Below are positions 33,459 to 40,458 of a stretch of DNA of 64,000 bases, piece by piece (the first letter of the stretch is position 1; every line of letters starts with the position of its first letter). Both the position numbers and the translations under genes were made by a program. The notes under the pieces were generated by a model. It was not told the DNA's origin, made no database searches, and was given only the letters and a program-made list of their open reading frames with translations. The DNA is from Sphingobium faniae (GTDB lineage Bacteria; Pseudomonadota; Alphaproteobacteria; Sphingomonadales; Sphingomonadaceae). The stretch lies in the NCBI GenBank assembly GCA_900100475.1, contig FMTU01000007.1, positions 186,001-250,000 of the forward strand, read 5' to 3'.

Positions 33459-33480
33459 GGGCGCTTCGGGCGCCTTTTTT
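33459..33480 (+). terminator. Rho-independent terminator before the endolysin
   Basis: GGCGC (33460-33464) pairs with GCGCC (33470-33474) around a TTCGG loop, followed by TTTTTT at 33475-33480. It stands 15 bp upstream of the endolysin start, so lysis expression may need readthrough or a separate promoter. Confidence 0.8.
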
Positions 33481-33494
33481 CATGGGGAAATGAG

Positions 33495-34187
33495 ATGGAT
33501 CAAGCAGCGCTGCAACGGCGGCTGGCTTCGCTCGACTATTATCAGGGCGCGATTGACGGTCAGATCGGGCCGGTCAGCAAGGCGGCAATCCTCGCCTGCC
33601 TGACCGATGGGCCGGATTATCCCATTACCGATAGCGATGTGGCGGAGGCAGCGCGCGATCTGGGCGTGGACCCGGCCAAGGTCTGGGCGGTCTACGACGT
33701 GGAATCGACCGGCAAGCCTTTCATTGAGGGGCGACCGACGATCCTGTTCGAGCCGCACCGCTTCAGCAAATCGACGGGCCACCGATACGACAACAGCCAT
33801 CCCGCCATTTCATCGCGGACATGGAACCGGAAGCTGTATCCGGCCAGCCAGAAAGGCCGGTGGGATCAGTTGCTGGCAGCCGTTTCGCTGGACGTGGATG
33901 CCGGGTTCATGTCGGCCAGCTATGGCGGCTTCCAGATCCTCGGCGAGAACTATGCAGTCTGCGACGCGCATGATCCTTGGGCCTTCGCATGGCGGCAGTC
34001 CCGCACCGAGGGCGACCAGTTGGATGCCTTTGTCCGGTTCGTGATCGGCAACCGGCTGCAAGGTGCGCTCCAGCGCGGCGATTGGGCCGCCTTCGCCAAG
34101 AGCTACAACGGCACGGCATTCAAAGAAAACTTCTACGACACGCGCCTTGCAGCCGCCTATGCGGCGCGGCGCGCCACGCTTCATTAA
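33495..34187 (+). CDS. Endolysin, N-acetylmuramidase (DUF3380 family)
   Basis: A 230-residue protein after a GGGGAAATGAG leader. Residues 1-40 resemble a degenerate peptidoglycan-binding repeat (LASLDYYQGAIDGQIGPVSK). The catalytic domain follows: VWAVYDVESTGKPF with the Glu at the expected place, GRPTILFEPHRFSKSTGHRY, FMSASYGGFQILGENY, and FAKSYNGTAFKENFYDTRLA. These are the boxes of the N-acetylmuramidase (DUF3380) family, which cut the glycan backbone. There is no signal peptide, so it needs a holin for release. Confidence 0.93.
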   Translation: MDQAALQRRLASLDYYQGAIDGQIGPVSKAAILACLTDGPDYPITDSDVAEAARDLGVDPAKVWAVYDVESTGKPFIEGRPTILFEPHRFSKSTGHRYDNSHPAISSRTWNRKLYPASQKGRWDQLLAAVSLDVDAGFMSASYGGFQILGENYAVCDAHDPWAFAWRQSRTEGDQLDAFVRFVIGNRLQGALQRGDWAAFAKSYNGTAFKENFYDTRLAAAYAARRATLH

Positions 34188-34205
34188 GCCTGAAAGGAAA
34201 CATCC

Positions 34206-34391
34206 ATGAATGAAGTCAATGCGACGCAGCTTGCCGCTGCGGTGCGCCAGATCGCGCTTGCGGTCGGCGGCTATGCCATCGGGCGCGGCTGGCTGGAAGA
34301 GGATACCCTGACCGCGATCGTCACCGTGGCGGTTATCGCGGTGCCCTTTGTATGGGGCCAGTTTCGCACGCGCCGGCTGGCCCAGAAATGA
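34206..34391 (+). CDS. Small membrane protein, holin-like
   Basis: A 61-residue protein from ATG 34206 after AAAGGAAAC. A Gly/Ala-rich helix (VRQIALAVGGYAIGRGWLEE) is followed by a clear membrane segment (TLTAIVTVAVIAVPFVWGQF) and a basic end (RTRRLAQK). Compact proteins of this shape beside endolysins are typical of small phage holins such as Pam3-gp28-like ones. The stop overlaps the next ATG. Confidence 0.65.
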   Translation: MNEVNATQLAAAVRQIALAVGGYAIGRGWLEEDTLTAIVTVAVIAVPFVWGQFRTRRLAQK

Positions 34392-34498
34392 ACTGGATCG
34401 CCGGGTTCGTGACGGGCGCGTTCACAGGCGCGTTCGTCCTGATCGCTCTGCTCGCGGGCTGGGCTTATCGGATCTGGAAGGAGGACATCGAATGGTGA
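34388..34498 (+). CDS. Tiny membrane protein in the lysis cassette
   Basis: A 36-residue open frame, start overlapping the previous stop (ATGA) and end overlapping the spanin start. It is essentially one membrane helix (FVTGAFTGAFVLIALLAGWA) flanked by Trp residues and a charged tail. Overlaps on both sides argue that it is translated. It may be a holin, antiholin or pinholin partner. Confidence 0.6.
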   Translation: MNWIAGFVTGAFTGAFVLIALLAGWAYRIWKEDIEW

Positions 34499-34830
34499 TC
34501 CCCCTTTCTTCGCTGGCGGGCTTCAACTGGAAGTTGGTCGCGGCAGTGGCGGCGGGAGCGCTGATGTGCGCCCCGGTCGCCTATTGCTCTGGTCGACATG
34601 ACGCCACCGTGACGGCCAGCGCCAAGGCGGAAGCAGCCGCGCAGAAGGTGCTGGCATCCGCTGCCCGCGCCGAAAAGGCGGCGGCCATGGTCAGCCTGAG
34701 CCTTCACGCCAAAACGGCAACGGACATCAAGGAATTGCGGGAGATTGTGAGTGAGCAAGCGACTGATGATGCTGTCGGCGCTGGGATGCAGCGCCTTCTT
34801 GAGCGCCTGCGGGAAAGAGCCGCCCGCTAG
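34492..34830 (+). CDS. Inner-membrane spanin (Rz-like)
   Basis: A 112-residue protein from ATG 34492. The N-terminal membrane helix (LVAAVAAGALMCAPVAYC) is followed by an Ala/Lys/Glu-rich helical periplasmic part (AAAQKVLASAARAEKAAAM, then IKELREIVSEQ). This N-in single-span helical layout is that of the Rz inner-membrane spanin, which links the two membranes in the last lysis step. A lipoprotein gene is nested in another frame at its 3' end. Confidence 0.78.
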   Translation: MVIPLSSLAGFNWKLVAAVAAGALMCAPVAYCSGRHDATVTASAKAEAAAQKVLASAARAEKAAAMVSLSLHAKTATDIKELREIVSEQATDDAVGAGMQRLLERLRERAAR

Positions 34831-35011
34831 GCTACCCGTGCCGCCTGAATATCTGTCCTGTGCGGAAGAACCTGTTCCACCGGCTCCGGCTGGGCCGCAG
34901 GGCACTTTCACCGACGCGCAGGCTTCGGGCTATCTGGTCGACGTGATGGAGGCCGGGGCGGACTGTCGCAACAAGGTCGCGGCGGTCAGGGCGTGGTCAG
35001 AAACCCCATGA
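34751..35011 (+). CDS. Outer-membrane lipoprotein spanin (Rz1-like)
   Basis: An 86-residue protein from GTG 34751, embedded out of frame in the end of the Rz-like gene. It has a lipoprotein signal MMLSALGCSAFLSAC with lipobox L-S-A-C, then a Pro-rich mature part (PPARLPVPPEYLSCAEEPVP). This is the classic Rz1 architecture: nested start, lipobox and proline-rich linker. Together with Rz it fuses inner and outer membranes. It extends 181 bp beyond the Rz stop, so the pair is overlapped rather than fully nested. Confidence 0.82.
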   Translation: MSKRLMMLSALGCSAFLSACGKEPPARLPVPPEYLSCAEEPVPPAPAGPQGTFTDAQASGYLVDVMEAGADCRNKVAAVRAWSETP

Positions 35012-35084
35012 ACGCCTGTGCCGTGGTGATGAGAATCGCCATACCGATCAACAGGGCGGCAGCGACATAGAGCCAGTCCTTCAA
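34986..35084 (-). CDS. Tiny membrane protein (32 aa)
   Basis: Minus-strand frame from TTG (35082-35084), preceded on its strand by GAGGAAGAG. The product is a single membrane helix (WLYVAAALLIGMAILITTAQ) with short polar ends. Its start overlaps the stop of the gene at 35081-35260, and it runs 26 bp into the 3' end of the spanin gene. It is the last gene of a three-gene minus operon headed by an XRE regulator. Support is from coupling and hydrophobicity only. Confidence 0.45.
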   Translation of the reverse strand: MKDWLYVAAALLIGMAILITTAQAFMGFLTTP

Positions 35085-35260
35085 GGCTCTTCCTCTATCC
35101 TCACCAGCGGGTGAGCGTAGAAGCGCCCGCGCGTTCCGTTTGATTGGCAATGGCTGTCGCGGTGTCCGAACCCAGCCTGGATGGCTGCGTCCTCGGCTGC
35201 CTCGCGGGTCGGGTGCCAACGGCCTGTGGTTTTGGGTGTGACGTAACGCCATTGGGTCAT
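35081..35260 (-). CDS. Small basic hypothetical protein (59 aa)
   Basis: Minus-strand frame from ATG 35260 to a TGA at 35081. The product begins MTQWRYVTPKTTGRWHPT and contains EAAEDAAIQAGFGHRD. It is small, basic and helical, with His and Cys residues. The start overlaps the stop of the XRE gene and the stop overlaps the next TTG, so it is part of a coupled operon. Function unknown. Confidence 0.5.
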   Translation of the reverse strand: MTQWRYVTPKTTGRWHPTREAAEDAAIQAGFGHRDSHCQSNGTRGRFYAHPLVRIEEEP

Positions 35261-35436
35261 GCGGATTGCGCCCTCTCCACGATGTAACGCACGGCCAACG
35301 CGGTGCGCTTCTCGATTGGGGCCTGTCCCCTTTCCATCTGGCCGATCAGAACGCGGGACACACCAATCGCTTCGGCAAGCTGGTCCTGCGTCATGTCCGC
35401 ATCCCTGCGGAGCGCCTTGAGTTCATCGGGTTGCAT
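35257..35436 (-). CDS. XRE-family HTH regulator (59 aa)
   Basis: Start set at ATG 35436, which gives a compact 59-residue XRE protein. The frame is open further upstream but reads through a GC-rich hairpin. It has ALRRDADMTQDQLAEAIGVS, then IGQMERGQAPIEKRTALAVR: all helices of a minimal lambda-repressor-like HTH. It heads a minus-strand operon at the late end of the prophage. It may control that operon or the adjacent lysis genes. Confidence 0.75.
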   Translation of the reverse strand: MQPDELKALRRDADMTQDQLAEAIGVSRVLIGQMERGQAPIEKRTALAVRYIVERAQSA

Positions 35437-35468
35437 CGCGCCTGTCCATCCCTTATCTTCAACCCTAT

Positions 35469-35499
35469 CCCCGCCCCGGTCTGATCCACCGGGGCGGGG
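35469..35499. terminator. Strong GC hairpin
   Basis: Perfect 12-bp stem: CCCCGCCCCGGT (35469-35480) pairs with ACCGGGGCGGGG (35488-35499) around a 7-base loop. There is no U-run on either side, so it is a weak intrinsic terminator but a very stable structure. It lies just upstream of the minus-strand XRE gene. Confidence 0.5.
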
Positions 35500-35633
35500 G
35501 GCTTCTAGATTTCGACTGTGAAGCTGAACTTCACTTTCCAAATCCGAAGCCGGATCGAGAGGGTCATACTCTCTTTCCTTTCGGGTTTGTCAGCGGGCTA
35601 ACCGGGTTGGTATCGCCGTCTGACAAAGACATT

Positions 35634-35690
35634 GATAAGCTACTTATCATTCCTGCGCAAGCGGAAAATGATAGGTAGCTTATCTTTTTT
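35634..35690 (+). terminator. Long inverted repeat with T-run
   Basis: GATAAGCTACTTATCATT (35634-35651) is an inverted repeat of AATGATAGGTAGCTTATC (35667-35684), with 17 of 18 pairs, a GC-rich 15-base centre, and TTTTTT following. Plausible terminator for the rightward late operon, or a regulator-binding dyad; each arm itself contains a GATAAG/CTTATC motif. Confidence 0.6.
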
Positions 35691-35730
35691 GAGATTAGCG
35701 CACTCGCAATGTTTCACCTATGTTCTCGCT

Positions 35731-35979
35731 ATGGGAACGAAGAGAATCGAGTGCGTGCTGGATTGCTGGCGCTTCGGGGTGCCGGTCTGCGTCTGGTGCA
35801 ATCGCTGCGGCCACTTCATTGTGTCGAAGGGGATGATGGATTGGACGCGGCGTTTCCCGAAGCTGTCGGGCGCGCGGCGGGAAGCTCTTGAAAAGCGTAT
35901 GGTCTGCTCGCGCTGCGGGTCGAAGAGCATCAATGTCCGGCCCGGTGACAGCCCACGGATATGGCGGGGGAATCGGTAG
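35731..35979 (+). CDS. Zinc-ribbon hypothetical protein
   Basis: An 82-residue protein from ATG 35731. It has VPVCVWCNRCGHFIV with a CxxCxxC-like cluster and MVCSRCGSKSINVRPG with a second C-x-x-C pair. The two pairs make a rubredoxin-like zinc ribbon of the kind seen in small phage and host regulatory proteins. It is the last gene before the attachment-site remnant and downstream of a strong hairpin. Confidence 0.65.
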   Translation: MGTKRIECVLDCWRFGVPVCVWCNRCGHFIVSKGMMDWTRRFPKLSGARREALEKRMVCSRCGSKSINVRPGDSPRIWRGNR

Positions 35980-36073
35980 CTGCGCTTTACACGCGGAAGC
36001 CAAGGTATTGAAAATAAAAGGCCGCTTTTTTGGCCGTTTTACAGCCAAAAGGCCGGAAACTCTGGTTTTTGCA

Positions 36074-36114
36074 GAGCTTGGAAGGCTAGTGCTCTACCAT
36101 TGAGCTATACCCGC
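36074..36114 (-). other. 5' half of a tRNA-Gly(UCC) gene; prophage attachment core
   Basis: Read on the minus strand from 36114, the sequence gives a 7-base acceptor strand GCGGGTA, then TA, a full D-arm GCTC...GAGC with GGTA loop, and the anticodon loop CTTCCAA (anticodon TCC). Identity to a tRNA ends just after it: the anticodon stem fails to close at the outer positions, and no T-arm (GGTTCGA) or matching TACCCGC 3' acceptor strand follows. It is therefore not a working tRNA but a 38-41-base tRNA-derived segment. Such segments are the crossover cores of phage integration sites. The missing 3' half should be at the other prophage end, outside the window. Confidence 0.75.
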
Positions 36115-36143
36115 TAAACCCCAGCAAAAGCTAGGCTTTTTGC

Positions 36144-36317
36144 CTATTCGCCATCCGATTGGTTTGCAAGTCGGTTTGCAGACTGTCTCTCGGATATGAG
36201 GCGGCCGATTGCCACTACTACCTTACTCCCGTCAACATAAACTTTTCGAATGTGCCCAACGCGCTCTGGCGTCCAGCCCATCAAATCGCCGATTTCCTTG
36301 TCGGCCCGGCTGATCCT
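36144..36317 (-). pseudogene. C-terminal fragment of a tyrosine recombinase (integrase)
   Basis: A minus-strand frame of 57 codons ending at TAG (36144-36146), 30 bp from the tRNA half. It reads ADKEIGDLMGWTPERVGHIR then KVYVDGSKVVVAIGRLISER. The M-G-W...V-Y-V-D spacing corresponds to the H/W position and the nucleophilic Tyr of tyrosine recombinases. A TGA (36318-36320) closes the frame upstream, and none of the three frames beyond it continues the family pattern. The N-terminal and most of the catalytic domain are therefore gone. The fragment's 3' end faces the attachment core, the normal int-attP geometry. It shows that the element at this side has lost its integrase by deletion. Confidence 0.7.
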
Positions 36318-36434
36318 TCACCTTCGCCGGCGCCTTCAGCGTCTTTGGCTGCCCGGCCCGATGCCCCCTGGTGAGCGGAACCGATGGGACAGCATCCATC
36401 CATGCCTTTGGTCCGGCTCAACCTCAATGGACGA

Positions 36435-37703
36435 TCACCCGCCCACATCGTGCGCGCCGCCTTCGGACGCCGGGTTGGTCGATTCGGCGACAGCGACCGG
36501 CGACACGATGGCGAGAGCAAGCGACAGGGCCGGGTCCGCCTCCCGCTGGGCGAAGATGTGGATGGCCGATACGAGATCATGTTCCAACGGAAAATGGCTC
36601 AAGGCCTGGGGCGACACCCTCCGCAGAAAATCGGTGGCGATGCCATTGAACACCACATGATAGTGGCGATCCTCAAGGTTCATCAGGCTGAATTGCCATC
36701 GAACCCGGCTCACAATCTTCCGCTCCTCCGGCGCGCCGACTTTCAGACCGCTGTCCGCGCCGGAACGCATGGATACATATCCCATTTCCTCCAGTGAACG
36801 GACAGCCTGCCTGAAGACCAGGCGGCTGACTGAATAGCGGGCCAGCAATTCCTTTTCATTGCCAAGATGCTGGCCTTCGCGCCAGCCAAGAGCGATGATA
36901 TCCGAAATGATCTGTTCGCCCAGCAGTTCAGAGCGCTTGAGTTGCCGGACGTTTCCAAACAACTTCAGCGCGCGTGATTTGGGCTGCGCCGGTTCCCGGC
37001 TCGTCGCCGCCGACGCAAGAAGCCGGAGCGACCGGTTCAGAATTTGCTCTTCGGTTTCGAGCGCCTCCTGGAGCCTCCCGTTAATCATCGAGTCGATCTG
37101 GCCGATACGCAAATAGCTTATGTCCGCGATTATGCCCGCGACGGCCTCATCGGACAGATGGGACCTGAGTGCGGCGCCAGCCACGATCTGGACGCAAACG
37201 GTGATGAGAGCCTCAATCACCGGGTTGGCGATCACTTTGCAGAAAGCGCCATATGCTTCGAGAGAGCCGGCAAGATGCTGCCCGGATTTCAGCTTCGAGA
37301 CAGCACCCGCGAAGAGTTTGGGGTCCAGTTCGACGCGGGAAAGGGACTGCAGCAGCAACCTGTCGAGAATGGTCAGCAAACGAATGGCGGATGTCGGCTT
37401 CACGGTCCGATAGCGCAGATAGGGGGTCATATAGCGGGCGACAGAGAGCGCGTCCGGGCGCGTCACGAACAGACCGCCCGCCTTCCCTCGCCGCGCTTCG
37501 ACCAGGCCGCACCCTTCGAGCATCGCGACGGTTTCCCGAATGACGCTGCGGCTTGCCTGAAACTCCTTGGCGAGCGCCTCCTCATTTCCAAGGAATGCGT
37601 CGGGGCCAAGCCCGCGACTCGCGATCTGGCCGATCAGCCTGACCGCCATCTGCTCGGACAGCTTGCGATCCGATAAGAGCTGGCCGTCCGCGAAATCATG
37701 CAT
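36435..37703 (-). CDS. GntR-family regulator with two wHTH domains
   Basis: A 422-residue protein. The ATG at 37703 is chosen because AAGGGAAATGGG precedes it; the open frame continues to 37805. Residues 12-85 form the first GntR winged helix (LGNEEALAKEFQASRSVIRE, then LVEARRGKAGGLFVTRP). A helical FadR/FCD-like ligand region follows (90-235). Residues about 240-320 form a second GntR winged helix (LGNEKELLARYSVSRLVFRQ, then GYVSMRSGADSGLKV) with a short helical tail. Two DNA-binding domains in one chain are unusual. It is divergent from the catabolic operon at 38129, which it probably represses until a pathway intermediate binds. Confidence 0.82.
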   Translation of the reverse strand: MHDFADGQLLSDRKLSEQMAVRLIGQIASRGLGPDAFLGNEEALAKEFQASRSVIRETVAMLEGCGLVEARRGKAGGLFVTRPDALSVARYMTPYLRYRTVKPTSAIRLLTILDRLLLQSLSRVELDPKLFAGAVSKLKSGQHLAGSLEAYGAFCKVIANPVIEALITVCVQIVAGAALRSHLSDEAVAGIIADISYLRIGQIDSMINGRLQEALETEEQILNRSLRLLASAATSREPAQPKSRALKLFGNVRQLKRSELLGEQIISDIIALGWREGQHLGNEKELLARYSVSRLVFRQAVRSLEEMGYVSMRSGADSGLKVGAPEERKIVSRVRWQFSLMNLEDRHYHVVFNGIATDFLRRVSPQALSHFPLEHDLVSAIHIFAQREADPALSLALAIVSPVAVAESTNPASEGGAHDVGG

Positions 37704-38128
37704 CCCATTTCCCTTCAGCGCACCGCCGCCTGTTACCCAACTATCGCGCCCGTGCATCATCGCGCGCGGTCGTGCGCGCCGATCTGGCCCCTCCATGCTT
37801 AGCATGGGCTGGCCAGATCACCATCGCCACCGTCCGCATCACAGCACGACGTCAAAGGCTCATAAAGTTCTTGCCGTGAACGATACGCTAGTATACTCTT
37901 TAAAAAATCGCCGAGCACTTCCCTTGGGAAATTCGGCGGGAGAAATCCATGCATAAGTTTTTTTATGTAGGAAAATCATGATATTGTTAAAAATCCCATG
38001 GAAATGAGGCGCGACGTTCTGGCGATGCGCCATAGGCGCGCCATTACGGTAGTACCATTATTAGAGAGGTCAACGCGTTTCCAGCCTGGCATGCAGGCTC
38101 GGATGGTTTTAGATGACGGGACGAAATC
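37704..38128. promoter_or_regulatory. Divergent intergenic region with candidate GntR operators
   Basis: A 425-bp AT-richer region between the GntR gene and the first catabolic gene; no gene seen. It holds GGTAGTACC at 38048-38056, which fits the FadR-type GGT-n3-ACC operator and is 72 bp upstream of the ATG at 38129. A second small dyad, AGTATACT, lies near 37890-37897. A run of T and A (TTTAAAAAATC, TTTTTTTATG) at 37900-37965 could contain the promoter. Confidence 0.5.
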
Positions 38129-39244
38129 ATGACAAACAAGCCTTCTTTCAAACCGTTGCGGGTCGCGGTCGTGGGTCCAGGCGGAATCGGCGGAGCCTGC
38201 ATCAAGGAGATCCTGCGTGAGCCTGCGCTCGACCTGGTCGCCGTTCTCGCCTTCAACCCTGCCAGTGCGGGCAAGGATGCAGGAGAACTGGTAGGCAAGC
38301 CGTCAACCGGCATCACTGTCACCAATGATGTGGAATCATTTCTTGCGGTTCCGGCCGATTGCGTGGTGTACGCCGGCGCGCCGCCATTCGATACATTCAT
38401 GGAAGATCTTGCCGTGCGCCTGCTCGAAAGCGGCTGCAACGTGATCTCGTCGACCGGCTTTTTCTTCCCCCCCGCTCAAGGCGAAGAATCCTTGCGCCGC
38501 CTGGAGGACGCCTGCCGGCGCGGAAACGCCAGCTTGCATGGTACAGGCGAAAATCCCGGCTTCATGCTGGAGCGCCTTGCCGTCACCGCCTCGGCCGTAG
38601 CCAATACGATCGAGCGGATCAGCGTGGAGGAAGCCGTCGACTGCTCGCGCATCGTGGGTGAAGCGATGAAGCAGTTCGGCTTTGGCCGCGACCCCGCCGA
38701 AATGCAGGCGGGCGGCCCGCTGGACCCTGTGTGGCGAAAATATCTGTTCGTCGAATCGGTTCATCAGACGGGCGTGCAACTATTTGGCGAGCGGCCCGAC
38801 CGCGTCGAACATAAGCCGTCCTATCATCCGGCGCAGGAAACGATCGAGCTTCCCATCATGACGATCGAACCGGGCCAGGTCGGCATCATTAACCATCGAT
38901 TTGTCGGCTTCTATGGCGATGATCCCAAAATATCGCTCGAAGTCACCTGGTATTTGCGGCGGCAGGACGCCCCGTTCGACAATATCGGCTCCTCCGATCA
39001 CTGGCGGATCGAGATTGAAGGAAAGCCTACCTCGATCCGTATCGACGCGGCGGCCCTGGCATCGGTCGATCGCAATAGCGAACTGCACGAAGGCGATCCG
39101 ACGATACCAAGCTATTATATAACGGCGGCGCTCATCACGCAGGCCATCCCGGTGGTTTGCGCGGCGCCTGCCGGTATTGTCTATCCGCAATTCTTCTCGC
39201 ATGGCGGGACTTTGCAGAAGTTCCGGAACGGCCAGTCATCCTGA
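38129..39244 (+). CDS. Dihydrodipicolinate reductase-like NAD(P)-dependent oxidoreductase
   Basis: A 371-residue protein. Residues 8-40 form the Rossmann nucleotide-binding motif (RVAVVGPGGIGGACIKEIL). DCVVYAGAPPFDTFMEDLA and GCNVISSTGFFFPP follow, as in the DapB N-terminal fold, and HGTGENPGFMLERLAVTAS marks the catalytic/substrate region. Relatives of this length include 2,4-diaminopentanoate dehydrogenase and uncharacterised DapB-like proteins in catabolic clusters. It is not lysine-biosynthetic DapB, which is about 270 residues. First gene of the operon controlled from the GntR intergenic region. The real substrate is unknown. Confidence 0.75.
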   Translation: MTNKPSFKPLRVAVVGPGGIGGACIKEILREPALDLVAVLAFNPASAGKDAGELVGKPSTGITVTNDVESFLAVPADCVVYAGAPPFDTFMEDLAVRLLESGCNVISSTGFFFPPAQGEESLRRLEDACRRGNASLHGTGENPGFMLERLAVTASAVANTIERISVEEAVDCSRIVGEAMKQFGFGRDPAEMQAGGPLDPVWRKYLFVESVHQTGVQLFGERPDRVEHKPSYHPAQETIELPIMTIEPGQVGIINHRFVGFYGDDPKISLEVTWYLRRQDAPFDNIGSSDHWRIEIEGKPTSIRIDAAALASVDRNSELHEGDPTIPSYYITAALITQAIPVVCAAPAGIVYPQFFSHGGTLQKFRNGQSS

Positions 39245-39277
39245 TCATTGCGATAAGGCCGCTGGAGGGTGCAAATT

Positions 39278-39790
39278 ATGGATTTGACCGGACAAGTTGC
39301 CGCGCTTGCGGCGCAGGTCAGGGCCCTTCAGGACCTCATGGAGATCCGCAGGCTGAAATCGCAATATGTCAAATGCAATGATGGCGGTTGGCCGGGTCGT
39401 CCCACTTCTCACATGGGCTCGATGGACGAATTATTTGTCGAGGACGGGATCTGGGACGGACGGCCAGCGCTGCCGATGAAAGCCGGGCGCGCCAGCATCA
39501 AGGACTGGGTCGAATCCGAATTGCGCGCCGTGCCTTTCGCCATTCACAATGTGATGAACGACTTCATAGAAGTCGACGGCGATACTGCGCGAGGAACCTG
39601 GCAATATGTGCTGATGGCCACGATGCCCGATGGCGAACATCTGGGTTTCAGCGGCAATTATCACGAAACTTACGTCCGTACGCTGGAAGGCTGGCGGTTC
39701 CAAACCATTCGGGCCGAAACAACCCGCATCTGGCGTCAGGAACAGGGATGGGGCGCGGCGCCATCGGAACCTGCTGCCCCAGCAAGCTGA
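39278..39790 (+). CDS. SnoaL-like (NTF2-fold) protein
   Basis: A 170-residue protein from ATG 39278 after GGAGGG; an in-frame GTG at 39269 is less likely. It has a helical start (MEIRRLKSQYVKCNDGG), then MDELFVEDGIWDGRPALPMK, NVMNDFIEVDGDTARGTWQY, and FSGNYHETYVRTLEGWRFQT. This is the pattern of SnoaL-like/NTF2 proteins: R-xx-K-x-x-Y helix, F-x-x-D-x-x-W, and the Y-x-D/E-x-Y-xR-xx-x-W strand. Such proteins serve as dehydratases, isomerases or small hydrolases. A paralogous neighbour follows. Confidence 0.8.
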   Translation: MDLTGQVAALAAQVRALQDLMEIRRLKSQYVKCNDGGWPGRPTSHMGSMDELFVEDGIWDGRPALPMKAGRASIKDWVESELRAVPFAIHNVMNDFIEVDGDTARGTWQYVLMATMPDGEHLGFSGNYHETYVRTLEGWRFQTIRAETTRIWRQEQGWGAAPSEPAAPAS

Positions 39791-39846
39791 CGGCCAGACA
39801 CGGTCGTTAGCCCGAACATAACAACATATATCCACAGGAGAGCAGC

Positions 39847-40356
39847 ATGGAGGAAGAAGCATGGCGGCTTCGGAACATCGAGGCGATCAAGCAGTGCAAA
39901 GCACGTTATTGCTATAGTGTCGATGCGCGGGACTGGTCCGGTTTCGCCAGCGTTTTCGCGCCGGACGCGGTCTGGGACATCAGCGGATGCATGATCGCCC
40001 GTCATCCCGAAACCGGCGAGTGGAACAGCATCGGCAGCAGCTTCTCGCTCGAAGAACTGGAGGAGTTCTCCCGCGCGATCCAGCCGGTGGCGGGAGCCGA
40101 GGCGATCGCCGCCGCGGGCAAAGCCGCGATGATCGGCAAGTCTTCATTTCACAAACTATTCGCCCCGATCATCGAATTCACGGCGGCGGATCAGGCAAAG
40201 GCGATCTGGCCGTCGGAAGACCATGTTCACGCGTCGGACGGCCCGTTCGTCTACATGAACGGCATTGGATATTATCATGAAACCTACGAACATCTGGACG
40301 GACGTTGGCGTATAAAAACCTGCAACGTCTCCCGTATCTTCCTGACCATCAGATAA
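39847..40356 (+). CDS. SnoaL-like (NTF2-fold) protein, second copy
   Basis: A 169-residue protein from ATG 39847 after CAGGAGAG. It shares the NTF2 plan with its upstream neighbour (NIEAIKQCKARYCYSVDARD, FASVFAPDAVWDISGCM, YYHETYEHLDGRWRIKTC). It differs by an insertion of about 30 residues in the middle. The conserved Y-x-Y-x-x-x-D-x-x-D-W near the start is usual for dehydratase-like members. Adjacent copies suggest two related steps or a hetero-oligomer. Confidence 0.8.
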   Translation: MEEEAWRLRNIEAIKQCKARYCYSVDARDWSGFASVFAPDAVWDISGCMIARHPETGEWNSIGSSFSLEELEEFSRAIQPVAGAEAIAAAGKAAMIGKSSFHKLFAPIIEFTAADQAKAIWPSEDHVHASDGPFVYMNGIGYYHETYEHLDGRWRIKTCNVSRIFLTIR

Positions 40357-40458
40357 CATTCGCCCCGGGCGGATATCCCGGCGCTGTCAGGATCGTTGCG
40401 CATCGCCTCGATACCATGGATGGCCGCCGCTTCCCGCTCGCATCCCAGGAGATAAGGC

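Noticed and set aside
36060-36114. Complete tRNA gene
   Set aside because: Only the 5' half and anticodon loop match. The T-arm and 3' acceptor strand are missing, so it is reported as an attachment core.
36159-36660. Plus-strand frames between the tRNA half and the GntR gene
   Set aside because: They are antisense to the integrase remnant and to the GntR 3' end and show no domain.
38129-39244. Lysine-biosynthesis DapB
   Set aside because: The protein is about 100 residues longer than DapB, lacks its typical substrate loop by eye, and lies in a catabolic operon.
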